Notes under the pieces: generated by a model
The model's input: only the letters and a program-made list of their open reading frames with translations
Told to the model about the DNA's origin: nothing
Database searches by the model: none
Assembly (NCBI GenBank): GCA_910577925.1
Contig: CAJTOI010000003.1
Coordinates: 133,650-197,649 of the forward strand
Length of the DNA: 64,000 bases
Direction: 5' to 3'
Source: an uncultured Roseburia sp.
Lineage (GTDB): Bacteria; Bacillota; Clostridia; Lachnospirales; Lachnospiraceae
Shown: positions 14,802 to 24,680 of the stretch, piece by piece
Position numbering within the stretch: the stretch's first letter is position 1
Layout: each line of letters opens with the position of its first letter
Made by a program: the position numbers and the translations under genes

Positions 14802-17525
14802 ATGAGGGAAAAGATGAGGGAAAAGCTGGTATTGATTGACGGACACAGCATTTTAAACAGGGCGTTTTTCGGAATACCGGATTTGACGAATTCCGAGGGA
14901 CTGCACACGAATGCGGTATACGGATTCTTAAATATTATGTTTAAGATTTTAGAGGAGGAACGGCCGGAGTATCTGACGGTCGCGTTTGACGTCTCGGAGC
15001 CGACGTTCCGCCATAAGATGTACGATGCCTATAAGGGAACGAGAAAGCCGATGGCGGACGAGCTTCGCGAGCAGGTGCCCGTGATGAAGGAAATGCTGCA
15101 TGCGATGGGGATTACCGTCATTGAGAAGGGCGGGTATGAGGCCGATGATCTGCTGGGTACCATCGCAAAGAGGAGTGAGACGGCGGGGCTTACGGTGTCC
15201 GTCGTGTCCGGCGACCGCGATCTGCTGCAGCTTGCGAGTGACAGCATCAAAATCCGGATTCCGAAGACGAAGCGCACGGGGACCGAGATCGAGGATTACA
15301 ATGCCAAAGAAGTATTGGAAAAATATCAGGTGACACCGACGCAGTTTATAGATGTAAAGGCGCTGATGGGAGATACCTCGGACAATATTCCGGGCGTGCC
15401 GGGAATCGGGGAGAAGACGGCGACGGCGATTATCGCGGCGTACGGCAGTATCGAGAATGCCTACGCCCATGCGGATGAGCTGAAGCCGCCGCGGGCCAGC
15501 AAAAATTTAAAAGAGCATTACGACATGGCGCAGATGAGCAAGACGCTCGCGACGATTGAAGTCAATGCGGACATCGCCTATGACCTTGCCGATGCAAGAC
15601 TGGAGCAGATTTCCGATTTGTACACGGAGGAAGCCTATCTGCTGTGCAAGAAGCTGGAATTTAAGAATCTTCTTGCCCGCTTTGAGGTGGATGCGCCGAA
15701 AAACCGGGCCGAGGAGCATTTTCGGATGATTTCGGAGGAACGAGAGGCGAAAAAAATATTTGCGGGAATGCGCGGCAAGGCCTGCGGCTTTTATCTGGTG
15801 CCCCGCGAGGAACGGGGGGAGGCCGAAGGTCAGATGAGTCTGTTCGGCGCGGCGCCTGCCCGGCCGTTTCTGGGGCTTGCGCTGTCGTTCGGGGAGGAGG
15901 ATACTTACTACTTTGCGGCGAGTGAAAAGCTTGAGTGCGCCGTGATTCTTGACCTTTTTCTCCACAGCCGGGGGACCTGCTACGCGGCGCTGGACCTAAA
16001 ACCGCAGCTGGCCCTGCTCGGGATGCTTGAAAAGACCCGCATCGGCGATATCAGTCAGGAAAATCTGTTTGACTGCGGAATCGCGTCCTATCTGCTCAAC
16101 CCGATTAAAAACGAATATCCCTGCGAGGATATCGCAAAGGATACGCTTGGTCTTCTGATTCCGTCAAGGAAGGATCTGCTCGAAAAACTGACCTTAGATG
16201 CGGCGGCCGCAGAGCGGCCGGACGCGTTTCTGACCTGTGTCTGCGATATGGCTTATGTGGCGTTTGCATCGCGGGGCCAGCTGCTTGAGGAGCTTAGTGC
16301 GGCCGGTATGGAAGAACTTTTCCGCAAGATAGAGATGCCGCTTATTTTCACGCTTGCCGATATGGAAAAGGAAGGGATTATCGCGTCAAGAGAGGCTCTT
16401 GAAGAGTACGGGAACCGTCTGGCCGTGCGCATTGCCGAGCTTGAAACGGAGATCTGGGCGAAGGCGGGGGAGGAATTTAACATCAATTCCCCGAAGCAGC
16501 TCGGCGTTATTTTGTTTGAAAAATTAAAGCTTCCGGGCGGAAAGAAGACAAAGACCGGCTATTCGACGGCGGCGGATGTGCTCGAGCGCCTTGCGGAGGA
16601 CGCCCCGATCGTGGCGGACATCCTGGAGTACCGGCAGCTCGCAAAGCTAAAATCCACCTACGCCGACGGGCTGGCGCACTTTATCGCGGAGGACGGAAGG
16701 ATTCACACCTCGTTTAACCAGACGATCACCGCGACGGGGAGGCTCAGCAGCACGGAGCCGAATCTGCAGAATATTCCGATGCGGATTGAACTGGGGCGGC
16801 TGATCCGGAAAGCGTTTTTCCCGAAAGAAGGCTATGTGTTTGTCGATGCGGACTATTCACAGATTGAGCTTCGGGTGCTCGCGCATCTCTCCGGAGACGA
16901 AAAGCTGATAGAGGCTTACCGCTCGGCGCAGGACATTCACCGCATCACGGCGTCGCAGGTGTTTCACATTCCGTTTGACGAGGTCACGGATCTGCAGCGG
17001 CGGAACGCGAAGGCCGTCAATTTCGGTATCGTCTACGGCATCAGCTCGTTCGGGCTGAGTCAGGATCTCGGCATCAGCAGAAAGGAAGCCGCGGATTATA
17101 TCGAACAGTACTATGCGACTTACCCGAAGATCAAGGGTTACCTTGACGGGCTGGTGGCGGAGGCGAGGGAAAAGGGATATGTGACGACGATGTTCGGCAG
17201 AAGGCGCCCGATACCGGAGCTTACGAGCAGCAATTTCATGCAGCGCTCGTTCGGGGAGCGCGTCGCGATGAATTCTCCGATACAGGGGACCGCGGCGGAC
17301 ATTATGAAAATCGCGATGATTCGCGTGCACGACCGGATTCTGCGGGAAGAGCTGCGGTCGCGCCTCATTCTCACGGTGCACGACGAGCTTTTGGTGGAGA
17401 CCGAGGCCGGCGAGGAGGAGACGGTAACGCGGATTCTGACCGAGGAAATGCAGGGGGCCGCGGACCTTGCGGTTACGCTGGAGATAGCAGCCCATACCGG
17501 ACACGACTGGTATGAAGCGAAATAG
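14802..17525 (+). CDS. polA: DNA polymerase I
   Basis: A 907-residue polymerase for Okazaki-fragment processing and repair. Residues 1-300 are the 5' nuclease domain (LVLIDGHSILNRAFF, GGYEADDLLGT). The middle region (about 310-490) is exonuclease-like but I cannot find the acidic proofreading motifs, as is common in Clostridia. The polymerase domain has motif A near 681 (DADYSQIELR), motif B near 732 (RRNAKAVNFGIVYG) and motif C near 856 (VHDELLVE). GGGAGG precedes the ATG at 14802; a second in-frame ATG lies 12 bp further on. Confidence 0.96.
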   Translation: MREKMREKLVLIDGHSILNRAFFGIPDLTNSEGLHTNAVYGFLNIMFKILEEERPEYLTVAFDVSEPTFRHKMYDAYKGTRKPMADELREQVPVMKEMLHAMGITVIEKGGYEADDLLGTIAKRSETAGLTVSVVSGDRDLLQLASDSIKIRIPKTKRTGTEIEDYNAKEVLEKYQVTPTQFIDVKALMGDTSDNIPGVPGIGEKTATAIIAAYGSIENAYAHADELKPPRASKNLKEHYDMAQMSKTLATIEVNADIAYDLADARLEQISDLYTEEAYLLCKKLEFKNLLARFEVDAPKNRAEEHFRMISEEREAKKIFAGMRGKACGFYLVPREERGEAEGQMSLFGAAPARPFLGLALSFGEEDTYYFAASEKLECAVILDLFLHSRGTCYAALDLKPQLALLGMLEKTRIGDISQENLFDCGIASYLLNPIKNEYPCEDIAKDTLGLLIPSRKDLLEKLTLDAAAAERPDAFLTCVCDMAYVAFASRGQLLEELSAAGMEELFRKIEMPLIFTLADMEKEGIIASREALEEYGNRLAVRIAELETEIWAKAGEEFNINSPKQLGVILFEKLKLPGGKKTKTGYSTAADVLERLAEDAPIVADILEYRQLAKLKSTYADGLAHFIAEDGRIHTSFNQTITATGRLSSTEPNLQNIPMRIELGRLIRKAFFPKEGYVFVDADYSQIELRVLAHLSGDEKLIEAYRSAQDIHRITASQVFHIPFDEVTDLQRRNAKAVNFGIVYGISSFGLSQDLGISRKEAADYIEQYYATYPKIKGYLDGLVAEAREKGYVTTMFGRRRPIPELTSSNFMQRSFGERVAMNSPIQGTAADIMKIAMIRVHDRILREELRSRLILTVHDELLVETEAGEEETVTRILTEEMQGAADLAVTLEIAAHTGHDWYEAK

Positions 17526-17604
17526 TAGGAACGGTATGGGCTTCATACCGGCAAAGACTGAACGTCATCCCGGCAAAGACTGGTATGACGCAAAATAGTA
17601 GGAA
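17493..17604 (+). repeat. Tandem partial duplication of the polA 3' end
   Basis: A 39-bp segment covering the last polA codons, the stop and AGTAGGAA (17493-17531) recurs with a few changes at 17566-17604; a 17-bp partial copy sits between them at 17544-17560. Each contains the core CCGGCAAAGACTG or its variant CCGGACACGACTG. The copies fill the gap before coaE, and the last AGTAGGAA leads into the coaE ribosome site. Confidence 0.8.
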
Positions 17605-17618
17605 AGAAGTGGAAAACT

Positions 17619-18224
17619 ATGAAATTTATCGGAATTACCGGCGGCGTGGGAGCGGGAAAGTCGAAGGTGCTGTCTTATCTGGCGGAAAAACCGGGCGTGC
17701 GGGTGCTGCTCGCGGATGAGATTGCCCATGATCTGATGAAGCCGGACACCGCGTGTTACGAAATGATACGGGAAGCTTTTGCGGATGAAGATATTTTTCT
17801 GCCCGAGGGAGGACTTCGCCGGGAGGCGCTCGCGCAGGTGATTTTTGCGGACAAAGAAAAGCGGCAGAGGATGAATGCGATCGTGCATCCGGCAGTCAGG
17901 GATTTTGTGTGCGGACTGGCGGAGGCCGAACGCGCGCGCGGGGAGCTTTGGCTGCTGGTTTTGGAGGCGGCGCTTTTAATCGAAGAACATTATGATGAAA
18001 TTTGCGACGAACTCTGGTATATTTATACGAGAGAGGACATCAGGCGGGAACGCCTGACGGAAAGCAGAGGCTATACGCCGCAGAAGACGGACCGGATTTT
18101 TGCCAGCCAGTTAGACGAGGCGGCGTTCCGCAGACACTGTGTGCGCGTCATTGACAATAACGGCACAGAGGAGGAGACAAGGCGGCAGCTTGACGGGATA
18201 TTAGAGATTATAGCAGAAAAGTAG
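17619..18224 (+). CDS. coaE: Dephospho-CoA kinase
   Basis: A 201-residue P-loop kinase that phosphorylates dephospho-CoA at the 3'-hydroxyl, the last step of coenzyme A synthesis. Walker A is GGVGAGKS (residues 8-15); LADEIAHDLMKP and VHPAVRDFV are typical CoaE segments. It lies 93 bp after polA, an association common in Bacillota, and 12 bp before the FtsA-like gene. Confidence 0.95.
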   Translation: MKFIGITGGVGAGKSKVLSYLAEKPGVRVLLADEIAHDLMKPDTACYEMIREAFADEDIFLPEGGLRREALAQVIFADKEKRQRMNAIVHPAVRDFVCGLAEAERARGELWLLVLEAALLIEEHYDEICDELWYIYTREDIRRERLTESRGYTPQKTDRIFASQLDEAAFRRHCVRVIDNNGTEEETRRQLDGILEIIAEK

Positions 18225-18236
18225 GAGAGACGGCAG

Positions 18237-20480
18237 ATGAGTGATGCGAGCTTATTCGAAGAGCCATTAGTGTTTGGGCTTGACATCGGTACCCGCAATG
18301 TGGTGGGGACCGTTGGGTATCGAACGGAAGATGAATTTATCGTTGTGGCGCAGTACATAAAGGAGCACGAGACAAGGGCGATGCTGGACGGACAGATTCA
18401 TGATATCGGCCGTGTCGGAAGAACCATTGCAAAGGTGAAGGCGGAGCTTGAGGATCAGATCGGAATGCCGCTCACCGAAGTGTGTATCGCGGCGGCAGGC
18501 CGTGTGCTCAAGACGGTCACGACCACGATCACGTATGATTTCCCGGAAGAGTCCGTGGTGACGGGGGAAGATATTCACACCCTGGATCTGCTCGGCATTG
18601 AGAAGGCGCAGGATATTCTGCGGGAACTGAACGACACGAAGTACAAATTTTACTGTGTCGGCTATTCCGTCGTGAAATATTTCCTGAATGACGAGCCGTT
18701 TTCCAATCTGGAATCCCACAAGGCGGATCGCATCGGGGAGGACGTGATTGTCACCTTCCTGCCGGAAGACGTTGTGGACGGACTCTATGCGGCGGTCGGT
18801 CTGGCGGGACTTTCCGTGGCGAATATGACCCTCGAGCCTATCGCGGCGATTAATGTCGCAATTCCGGAAAATTTCCGGCTGCTGAATATCGCGCTCGTGG
18901 ACATCGGAGCGGGGACTTCCGATATCTCGGTGACAAGGGACGGCAGCATTATTGCGTACGGCATGATTCCGCTGGCCGGGGATGAGGTCACGGAGCTGAT
19001 CGTACAGAATTATCTGGTGGATTTTAAGACCGCGGAATATATCAAGCTTGCGAGCGGCGTCGATCAGGAGATTGTCTACCGCGATATCATGCTGATTGAG
19101 CACCGGATCAAGGCGGAGGAGATCTGGGAGCTCACGCAGCCGGTGGTGGACAGAATGACGACCGAGGTCGCGGCAAAGATTATGGAGTTAAACGGGGATA
19201 AGACCGTGAGCGCGACCTTTGTGGTCGGCGGCGGCGGAAAAATCCACGGATATACGGAAATGCTTGCGGAGAAGCTCGGACTGCCGCAGGAGCGCGTGGC
19301 GCTGCGCGGCGAGGAGGTCCTGCAGGAGGTGACATTCCTGCAGCAGGAGATCAAAAAGGACCCGCTGCTTGTGACGCCGATCGGAATCTGCCTGAGTTAT
19401 TACGACCAGCGCAACAGCTTCATCATGGTGCGGTTTAACGGGGAGCGTATCAAGCTGTATGACAATAACCGGCTGACAATTGTGGACGCGGCGCTGCAGG
19501 CGGGCTTCCCGAACGATGAATTATTCCCGAAACGCGGCAAGGAGCTGCAGTTTACCGTGAACGGCGTGACGCGCATTGTGCGCGGGGAAGCGGGAGAGTC
19601 GGCGCAGGTCTATATGAATGACAGATTGGTAAATATTAATACGGAGCTTGAGCCGAACTGCGATATCATCATCGAATCGTCGACGCAGGGCGCGCCGGCG
19701 TCCTGTACGCTTGAGCAGCTGGACGAGTATACTTCGGCCGATGTGACCTTCGCGGTAAACGGCCGGATTGTGCGCTGCCCGAAATTCCTTGAGGTAAACG
19801 GAAGTCTTGAGCTGCCGTCCTATCAGATACAGGAAGGGGACCAGATTGAGACGAGAAGCTTTTACACGGTGGGACAGCTGGCGGAATTTATGGATGTGGA
19901 AGTGGATATGGAACACGAGATTCTCGTGAACAACCGCGCGGCGGGCATGGATACGCTGCTCTACGAAAATTTTTCGCTGGACTGGACGACACTCTCCTAC
20001 GGTGCGGCGGCACAGGAGCCGCGGCAGCTTCCGGTCTCTTCTGCGGCCGCAGCAGACAGACCGGAAGACACACGGGCAAAGGATGCGGGGCTGTCCCTGG
20101 GAGAAGCTCTTTTGGAGGAAGGGATGCCGGAGAGCGGCCAAAGCCGGTCACTGCCGGGCGTCTCTGCGAATGAACCGCAGGGGGGCGCAAACACGGATGC
20201 GGCGGCGAGGGAAGCGCCGTATGCAGCCGGCGGACTGGGAGAGAAAAAGGCTCCGGCAAGAGAGCCCGGGATTTCGATTCTGGTGTATGTCAATCAGGAG
20301 CCGGTGCGCCTGACCGGAAAAATGAGCTATATTTTTGTGGATGTGTTTGATTTTTATGCGTTTGACCTGAAAGCCGCGAACGGCAGGGCGGTTGTCACGC
20401 TGCTGAACGGAAGGCAGGCGCAGTTTTCGGAAACCCTGCAGACGGGAGACCAGATTGAGCTGGGATGGCGGGAACTGTGA
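18237..20480 (+). CDS. FtsA/PilM-like actin-fold ATPase with long C-terminal extension
   Basis: A 747-residue protein. The first 400 residues have the actin/hsp70 ATPase fold: phosphate-1 motif GLDIGTRNVVG (Asp16), phosphate-2 VDIGAGTSDIS near 222, adenosine motif VVGGGGKIHGY near 325. The remaining 340 residues include beta-rich repeats and a disordered, Ala/Glu-rich linker (about 590-680). It is much longer than canonical FtsA (about 420) and has no clear C-terminal amphipathic membrane helix. Found between coaE and walJ; a role in cell-envelope organisation is inference. Confidence 0.8.
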   Translation: MSDASLFEEPLVFGLDIGTRNVVGTVGYRTEDEFIVVAQYIKEHETRAMLDGQIHDIGRVGRTIAKVKAELEDQIGMPLTEVCIAAAGRVLKTVTTTITYDFPEESVVTGEDIHTLDLLGIEKAQDILRELNDTKYKFYCVGYSVVKYFLNDEPFSNLESHKADRIGEDVIVTFLPEDVVDGLYAAVGLAGLSVANMTLEPIAAINVAIPENFRLLNIALVDIGAGTSDISVTRDGSIIAYGMIPLAGDEVTELIVQNYLVDFKTAEYIKLASGVDQEIVYRDIMLIEHRIKAEEIWELTQPVVDRMTTEVAAKIMELNGDKTVSATFVVGGGGKIHGYTEMLAEKLGLPQERVALRGEEVLQEVTFLQQEIKKDPLLVTPIGICLSYYDQRNSFIMVRFNGERIKLYDNNRLTIVDAALQAGFPNDELFPKRGKELQFTVNGVTRIVRGEAGESAQVYMNDRLVNINTELEPNCDIIIESSTQGAPASCTLEQLDEYTSADVTFAVNGRIVRCPKFLEVNGSLELPSYQIQEGDQIETRSFYTVGQLAEFMDVEVDMEHEILVNNRAAGMDTLLYENFSLDWTTLSYGAAAQEPRQLPVSSAAAADRPEDTRAKDAGLSLGEALLEEGMPESGQSRSLPGVSANEPQGGANTDAAAREAPYAAGGLGEKKAPAREPGISILVYVNQEPVRLTGKMSYIFVDVFDFYAFDLKAANGRAVVTLLNGRQAQFSETLQTGDQIELGWREL

Positions 20481-20534
20481 GACGGCAGCCTTCGGGCGCC
20501 ATAAAGAAATATAAGGATAGAGAGAAAAGATAAG

Positions 20535-21332
20535 ATGGAATTGTGCAGTATTGCAAGCGGGAGCAGCGGAAATTGTATCTGTGTGGGGTCGGACGACAGC
20601 CATCTGCTGATTGATGCGGGAATCAGCGGCAGACGGATCGAAGAAGGGCTTCATCAGCTGGATTTAAAGTGTGAGGAATTAAAGGGAGTTTTGGTCACCC
20701 ATGAGCATATCGACCACATTGCGGGGCTCGGCGTGCTGGCACGGCGGTACGGACTGCCGATTTACGCGACGGCGGGCACGAAAGAGGCCATTTTGCGCGT
20801 AAAGTCGCTGGGAAAAGTGGATGAGTCGCTTTTTCGCGAGGTGGAGCCGGAGGTCGATTTTGTCATAGGGGATCTGACGGTGGAGCCGATTGCGATCTCC
20901 CATGACGCGGCGGAGCCGGTGGCCTACCGGATTCGGCACGGGGAGAAATCGGCGGCTGTGATCACGGATCTGGGTACCTATGACGACGAACTTGTCGCAA
21001 AGCTGCAGGATCTGGACGTGCTGCTTTTGGAGGCGAACCACGATGTAAACATGCTGCAGGTGGGGCCGTATCCTTATCCGCTCAAGCAGAGGATTCTCGG
21101 AGACAGAGGCCATCTGTCAAACGAGCGCTCCGGTCATCTGCTCGGGCAGCTGCTTCACGACGGTTTTAAGGCGGCCGTTCTGGGACATCTGAGCAAGGAA
21201 AACAATTATGCAAAACTGGCCTACGAGACGGTCAGGCTTGAGATTTTAAACGGGGATAATCCGTATCGTGGGGATGATTTTCCGGTTTACGTGGCAAAAC
21301 GGGATACGCTCTCGGAGCGGATCTGTTTTTAG
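20535..21332 (+). CDS. walJ: WalJ/YycJ-type MBL-fold hydrolase
   Basis: A 265-residue metallo-beta-lactamase-fold protein with the zinc motif THEHIDHIAG (His56, His58, Asp60, His61), the later ligands in ISHDAAEPV and HLSKENN. The N-terminal SIASGSSGNC is typical of YycJ/WalJ proteins, linked in Bacillota to coordination of replication and cell-wall synthesis with 5'-3' exonuclease activity. Here it is not next to a WalKR system. Confidence 0.87.
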   Translation: MELCSIASGSSGNCICVGSDDSHLLIDAGISGRRIEEGLHQLDLKCEELKGVLVTHEHIDHIAGLGVLARRYGLPIYATAGTKEAILRVKSLGKVDESLFREVEPEVDFVIGDLTVEPIAISHDAAEPVAYRIRHGEKSAAVITDLGTYDDELVAKLQDLDVLLLEANHDVNMLQVGPYPYPLKQRILGDRGHLSNERSGHLLGQLLHDGFKAAVLGHLSKENNYAKLAYETVRLEILNGDNPYRGDDFPVYVAKRDTLSERICF

Positions 21333-21346
21333 AGAAGAATTTATAG

Positions 21347-21375
21347 TGGCATTTCAAAAAAGGTTGTGCTATGAT
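21347..21375 (+). promoter_or_regulatory. Promoter of the ACT-UPF0210 operon
   Basis: -35 TGGCAT (21347-21352), 17 bp, -10 TATGAT (21370-21375), about 110 bp before the ACT gene. The leader can form a short hairpin with arms ATTCTG and CAGAAT (21437-21468). Confidence 0.55.
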
Positions 21376-21483
21376 TACCCTCGGTAGACAAGAGGCATGT
21401 GTTTTTGTGCCCGCTTGGGGTACGCAAAAAATAAAATTCTGCCGTACCGGAAGAGAGCGGACAGAATGTGGTGGAGGAGTCAG

Positions 21484-21768
21484 ATGGACAGAGCGTCAGA
21501 TAAGGTGATTATTACGGTAGTTGGCAAAGATACGGTGGGAATCATTGCAAGGGTATGCGGTTATCTTTCGGAGCATACGGTGAATATTCTCGATATTTCT
21601 CAGACGATCGTGTCAGGGTTTTTTAACATGATGATGATCGTGGATATGAAGGAAGCGGACAGGGCATTTCACGAGTGCCAGAAAGATTTGGAGGCGCTTG
21701 GAGAGGAGATCGGTGTCTCAATCAAGTGTCAGCGCGAGGAAATTTTCGAGAAGATGCACCGGATATAG
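21484..21768 (+). CDS. ACT-domain protein, UPF0237 family
   Basis: A 94-residue single ACT domain, a ligand-binding fold for amino acids (ITVVGKDTVGIIARVCGYLS). The ATG at 21484 is preceded by GGAGG; the in-frame upstream region lacks a ribosome site. It is 21 bp upstream of the UPF0210 gene, a constant pairing in Bacillota, so the two probably act together. Proteins of this family (Gcv-type ACT) are regulatory. Confidence 0.88.
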   Translation: MDRASDKVIITVVGKDTVGIIARVCGYLSEHTVNILDISQTIVSGFFNMMMIVDMKEADRAFHECQKDLEALGEEIGVSIKCQREEIFEKMHRI

Positions 21769-21789
21769 CAGAAAGGAAACGGAAGTACC

Positions 21790-23154
21790 ATGATAAATAT
21801 AGGAGAAGTAACCGAGACCAATAAGATGGTGGAACAGGAGAATCTCGATGTGCGCACCATCACAATCGGAATCAGTCTGCTGGAGTGTATTGATTCCGAT
21901 CTGCAGCGGTTAAATGACAACATATACAGGCGCATCACGACCGTCGCGAAGGATCTGGCCGAGACGGGGAAGAAGATCGAAAGCGAGTACGGGATTCCGA
22001 TTGTCAATAAGCGGATTTCGGTCACGCCGATTGCGCTTGTGGGCGGCGCGGCGTGTAAGAGCCCGGAGGATTTCGCGACGATTGCGGACACGCTGGACGC
22101 GGCGGCCGAGGCGGTGGGCGCCGATTTGATCGGCGGGTATTCCGCGCTTGTTTGCAAGGGTATGACAAAGGCGGACGAGATGCTGCTGCGCTCGATCCCT
22201 GCGGCGCTCTGCCGGACAAAGCGGGTCTGCAGCTCCGCGAATCTTGCGTCCACCAAGACCGGCATCAATATGGACGCGGTCAGGCTGATGGGCGAGATTT
22301 TGCTCGAGGTGGCGGAACGGTCAAAAGACCGGGATTCCGTGGACTGCATGAAGCTGGTCGTATTCTGCAACGCGCCGGATGACAACCCGTTTATGGCGGG
22401 GGCGTTTCACGGTGTGACGGAGGCGGATGCCGTCGTCAATGTGGGAGTCAGCGGCCCCGGGGTGGTGAAGACGGCGCTTGAGGCAGTGCGCGGAGAAAAT
22501 TTTGAGGTGCTCTGCGAGACGATTAAGAGGACCGCATTTAAAGTGACGCGCGTCGGACAGCTTGTGGCGCAGGAGGCGTCCCGTCTGCTCGGCATTCCGT
22601 TCGGCATTGTGGATCTGTCGCTGGCTCCGACGCCTGCGGTGGGGGATTCCGTGGCGGATATCCTCTGCGAGATAGGTCTGGAGTATGCCGGTGCGCCCGG
22701 GACGACGGCGGCGCTCGCGATGCTGAACGACCAGGTGAAAAAGGGCGGCGTTATGGCGTCCTCCTATGTGGGGGGCTTAAGCGGAGCGTTTATTCCGGTC
22801 AGCGAAGACCAGGGCATGATCGATGCGGTGCAGGCGGGGGCCATCACTCTGGAGAAGTTAGAGGCGATGACCTGTGTGTGTTCGGTGGGACTGGACATGA
22901 TTGCGATTCCGGGAGACACGAAAGCGTCCACGATTTCCGGTATGATTGCGGACGAGATGGCGCTTGGAATGGTAAATCAGAAAACGACGGCATGCCGCCT
23001 GATCCCGGTGATCGGAAAAGGTGTGGGCGATACGGTGGAGTTCGGCGGGCTGTTCGGGTATGCGCCGATTATGCCGGTCAACCGGTTTTCGTGCGAGGAG
23101 TTTATCCGTCGGCAGGGAAGGATTCCGGCGCCGATTCACAGTTTCAAAAATTAA
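21790..23154 (+). CDS. UPF0210 (PFL/DUF711) family protein
   Basis: A 454-residue protein matching the UPF0210 family over its full length (VRTITIGISLLECIDSD, SSANLASTKTGINMDAV, GKGVGDTVEFGGLFG). Structure-based reports place it near glycyl-radical-like folds, but no reaction is established. Paired with the ACT protein upstream; a terminator follows. Confidence 0.9.
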   Translation: MINIGEVTETNKMVEQENLDVRTITIGISLLECIDSDLQRLNDNIYRRITTVAKDLAETGKKIESEYGIPIVNKRISVTPIALVGGAACKSPEDFATIADTLDAAAEAVGADLIGGYSALVCKGMTKADEMLLRSIPAALCRTKRVCSSANLASTKTGINMDAVRLMGEILLEVAERSKDRDSVDCMKLVVFCNAPDDNPFMAGAFHGVTEADAVVNVGVSGPGVVKTALEAVRGENFEVLCETIKRTAFKVTRVGQLVAQEASRLLGIPFGIVDLSLAPTPAVGDSVADILCEIGLEYAGAPGTTAALAMLNDQVKKGGVMASSYVGGLSGAFIPVSEDQGMIDAVQAGAITLEKLEAMTCVCSVGLDMIAIPGDTKASTISGMIADEMALGMVNQKTTACRLIPVIGKGVGDTVEFGGLFGYAPIMPVNRFSCEEFIRRQGRIPAPIHSFKN

Positions 23155-23169
23155 GAATGGCAGGTGCAG

Positions 23170-23207
23170 GCCGCCGTCGGGAGCGAGGGTTCCCTGCGGC
23201 GGCTTTT
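23170..23207 (+). terminator. Intrinsic terminator after the UPF0210 gene
   Basis: GCCGCCG (23170-23176) with inner GGGA pairs with TCCC and CGGCGGC (23191-23203), followed by TTTT. Confidence 0.75.
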
Positions 23208-23275
23208 CGCACTTTGCGGGACATCGGCGCTGCAGGGGATGCCTGAACGCTGCGGGATGCGGGGAGGATATGGGA

Positions 23276-24520
23276 ATGCGGAAGGCGATTTTGATAAAAA
23301 ATGCGGTGGAGACGCTGGGGATTTTTTCGGTGCAGATGGCGGAGCGTTTCGGCGAACTGGGCTTGGAAACTTATTTTGTGGATTACGACAGACTTGCCGA
23401 GACCGCGGACGGAATCCGCCGGTTTGCGGAGCCGGGGCAAACGGTTCTGGTGACGTTTAACTTTATCGGACTGAGCGGGGAGGAAATCTTTTCGGATGAT
23501 GCGGGCCGCAGTCTGTGGGACGTGTGCGGGGTGCGGGTGTTTAACATTCTCGTGGATCACCCGATGTATTTTCATTCAAAACTTGTCAGAGCGCATGGGG
23601 ACATGCGGCTTTTTTGCGTGGACAGGGGACATGCGGCCTATCTGCGGCGCTTTTATCCGGAGTATGCGGCGGAATTTCTGCCGCTCGCGGGAAATCGGGC
23701 CGCCGTACGGTCGAGCGGCGCGGCGGGGATGGGTGCAGGCCGCACCGCTCATACGGAAGCGAATGTTCCGCCGGAAAGCGCATACGCAATGCGGCCGTAT
23801 GAGGTGGTATTTACCGCAAATTATGTGCCGCTTACGGTTTTTTCGGAGCGCATCCGGGCGCAGGGAGCCGAGTATGAAGTGTTTTACCGGGGGATTCTGG
23901 ATGATCTGCTGGAACAACCGGATCAGTCGATGGATGCGGTGTTCGAGCGCCATATCACGGAGGAGCTCGGGAGCCTGACAGAAGAGGAACTGCGCGGGGC
24001 GATGGCGGGCTGTGCGTTTCTCGATATGTACGCGCGCTCGTTTCTGCGCGGAGAGCTGGTGCGCGGGCTGGTGGAAGCCGGAATAAAAATTCATGTGTTT
24101 GGCGCGGACTGGGATAAGCTTCCGCTCGGTAAGCGTTCGGCCGCAAAGCGGGAAAATCTTATCTGGAACGGGAGAATGATAACCTCCTATGAATGCGCCG
24201 AGGCGGCTGCGCGCGCGCAGATTGCGTTAAACGTGCTGCCGTGGTTTCGGGACGGAGCCCATGACCGTATTTTTACCGCAATGCTGCAGAAAACGGCGGT
24301 GCTGACGGATGCAAGCAGTTTTCTGGAGGAGGAATTTGAGGACGGCGCGGAGCTCGCATTTTACGCTCCGGGCGATACGGCTGCGGCGGCGGAGCAGATC
24401 CGCGGGCTGCTGGGAAATCCGAAAAAGACCGCACAGATGGCGGAGTTTGGCAGGAAAAAGGCCGCGGAGCGCCACACCTGGGGAAACCGGGCGCAGGTGC
24501 TCGTTTCCCGGATGGATTAG
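23276..24520 (+). CDS. CgeB-like glycosyltransferase family protein
   Basis: A 414-residue protein similar in layout to CgeB/DUF3880 glycosyltransferases: an N-terminal Rossmann-like half and a C-terminal group-1-like half (FGADWDKLP, ALNVLPWFRDGAHDR, TDASSFLEEEF, then AAERHTWGNRAQVL). The open frame extends further upstream inside the previous gene, but GGGGAGG at 23261-23267 places the start at the ATG at 23276 (8-nt spacing). The sugar donor and acceptor cannot be read. The central stretch around residues 135-165 is low in complexity. Confidence 0.75.
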   Translation: MRKAILIKNAVETLGIFSVQMAERFGELGLETYFVDYDRLAETADGIRRFAEPGQTVLVTFNFIGLSGEEIFSDDAGRSLWDVCGVRVFNILVDHPMYFHSKLVRAHGDMRLFCVDRGHAAYLRRFYPEYAAEFLPLAGNRAAVRSSGAAGMGAGRTAHTEANVPPESAYAMRPYEVVFTANYVPLTVFSERIRAQGAEYEVFYRGILDDLLEQPDQSMDAVFERHITEELGSLTEEELRGAMAGCAFLDMYARSFLRGELVRGLVEAGIKIHVFGADWDKLPLGKRSAAKRENLIWNGRMITSYECAEAAARAQIALNVLPWFRDGAHDRIFTAMLQKTAVLTDASSFLEEEFEDGAELAFYAPGDTAAAAEQIRGLLGNPKKTAQMAEFGRKKAAERHTWGNRAQVLVSRMD

Positions 24521-24600
24521 GGTGGCGTTTTTTGTCGATATATTAGATTAACTAATATAATTAAGTAAATAAATTCATGATACTAATAACAGTGCCTTTG

Positions 24601-24629
24601 TTGTAAAATAAAATGCCGCATGGTATAGT
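24601..24629 (+). promoter_or_regulatory. Promoter of the purine gene pair
   Basis: -35 TTGTAA (24601-24606), 17 bp, -10 TATAGT (24624-24629). The ATG of the IMP cyclohydrolase is at 24681 behind AGGAGGGAG. No purine riboswitch core is visible in the short leader. Confidence 0.7.
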
Positions 24630-24680
24630 AAAAAATAATCACAGAAGCAATACCAACGGATTACAGGAGGGAGATAGAAC

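Noticed and set aside
23021..23275. N-terminal extension of the glycosyltransferase
   Set aside because: It overlaps the UPF0210 gene and terminator; the GGGGAGG site places the start at 23276.
24521..24680. Purine riboswitch upstream of purO
   Set aside because: The leader is short after the promoter and I cannot find the conserved three-helix core.
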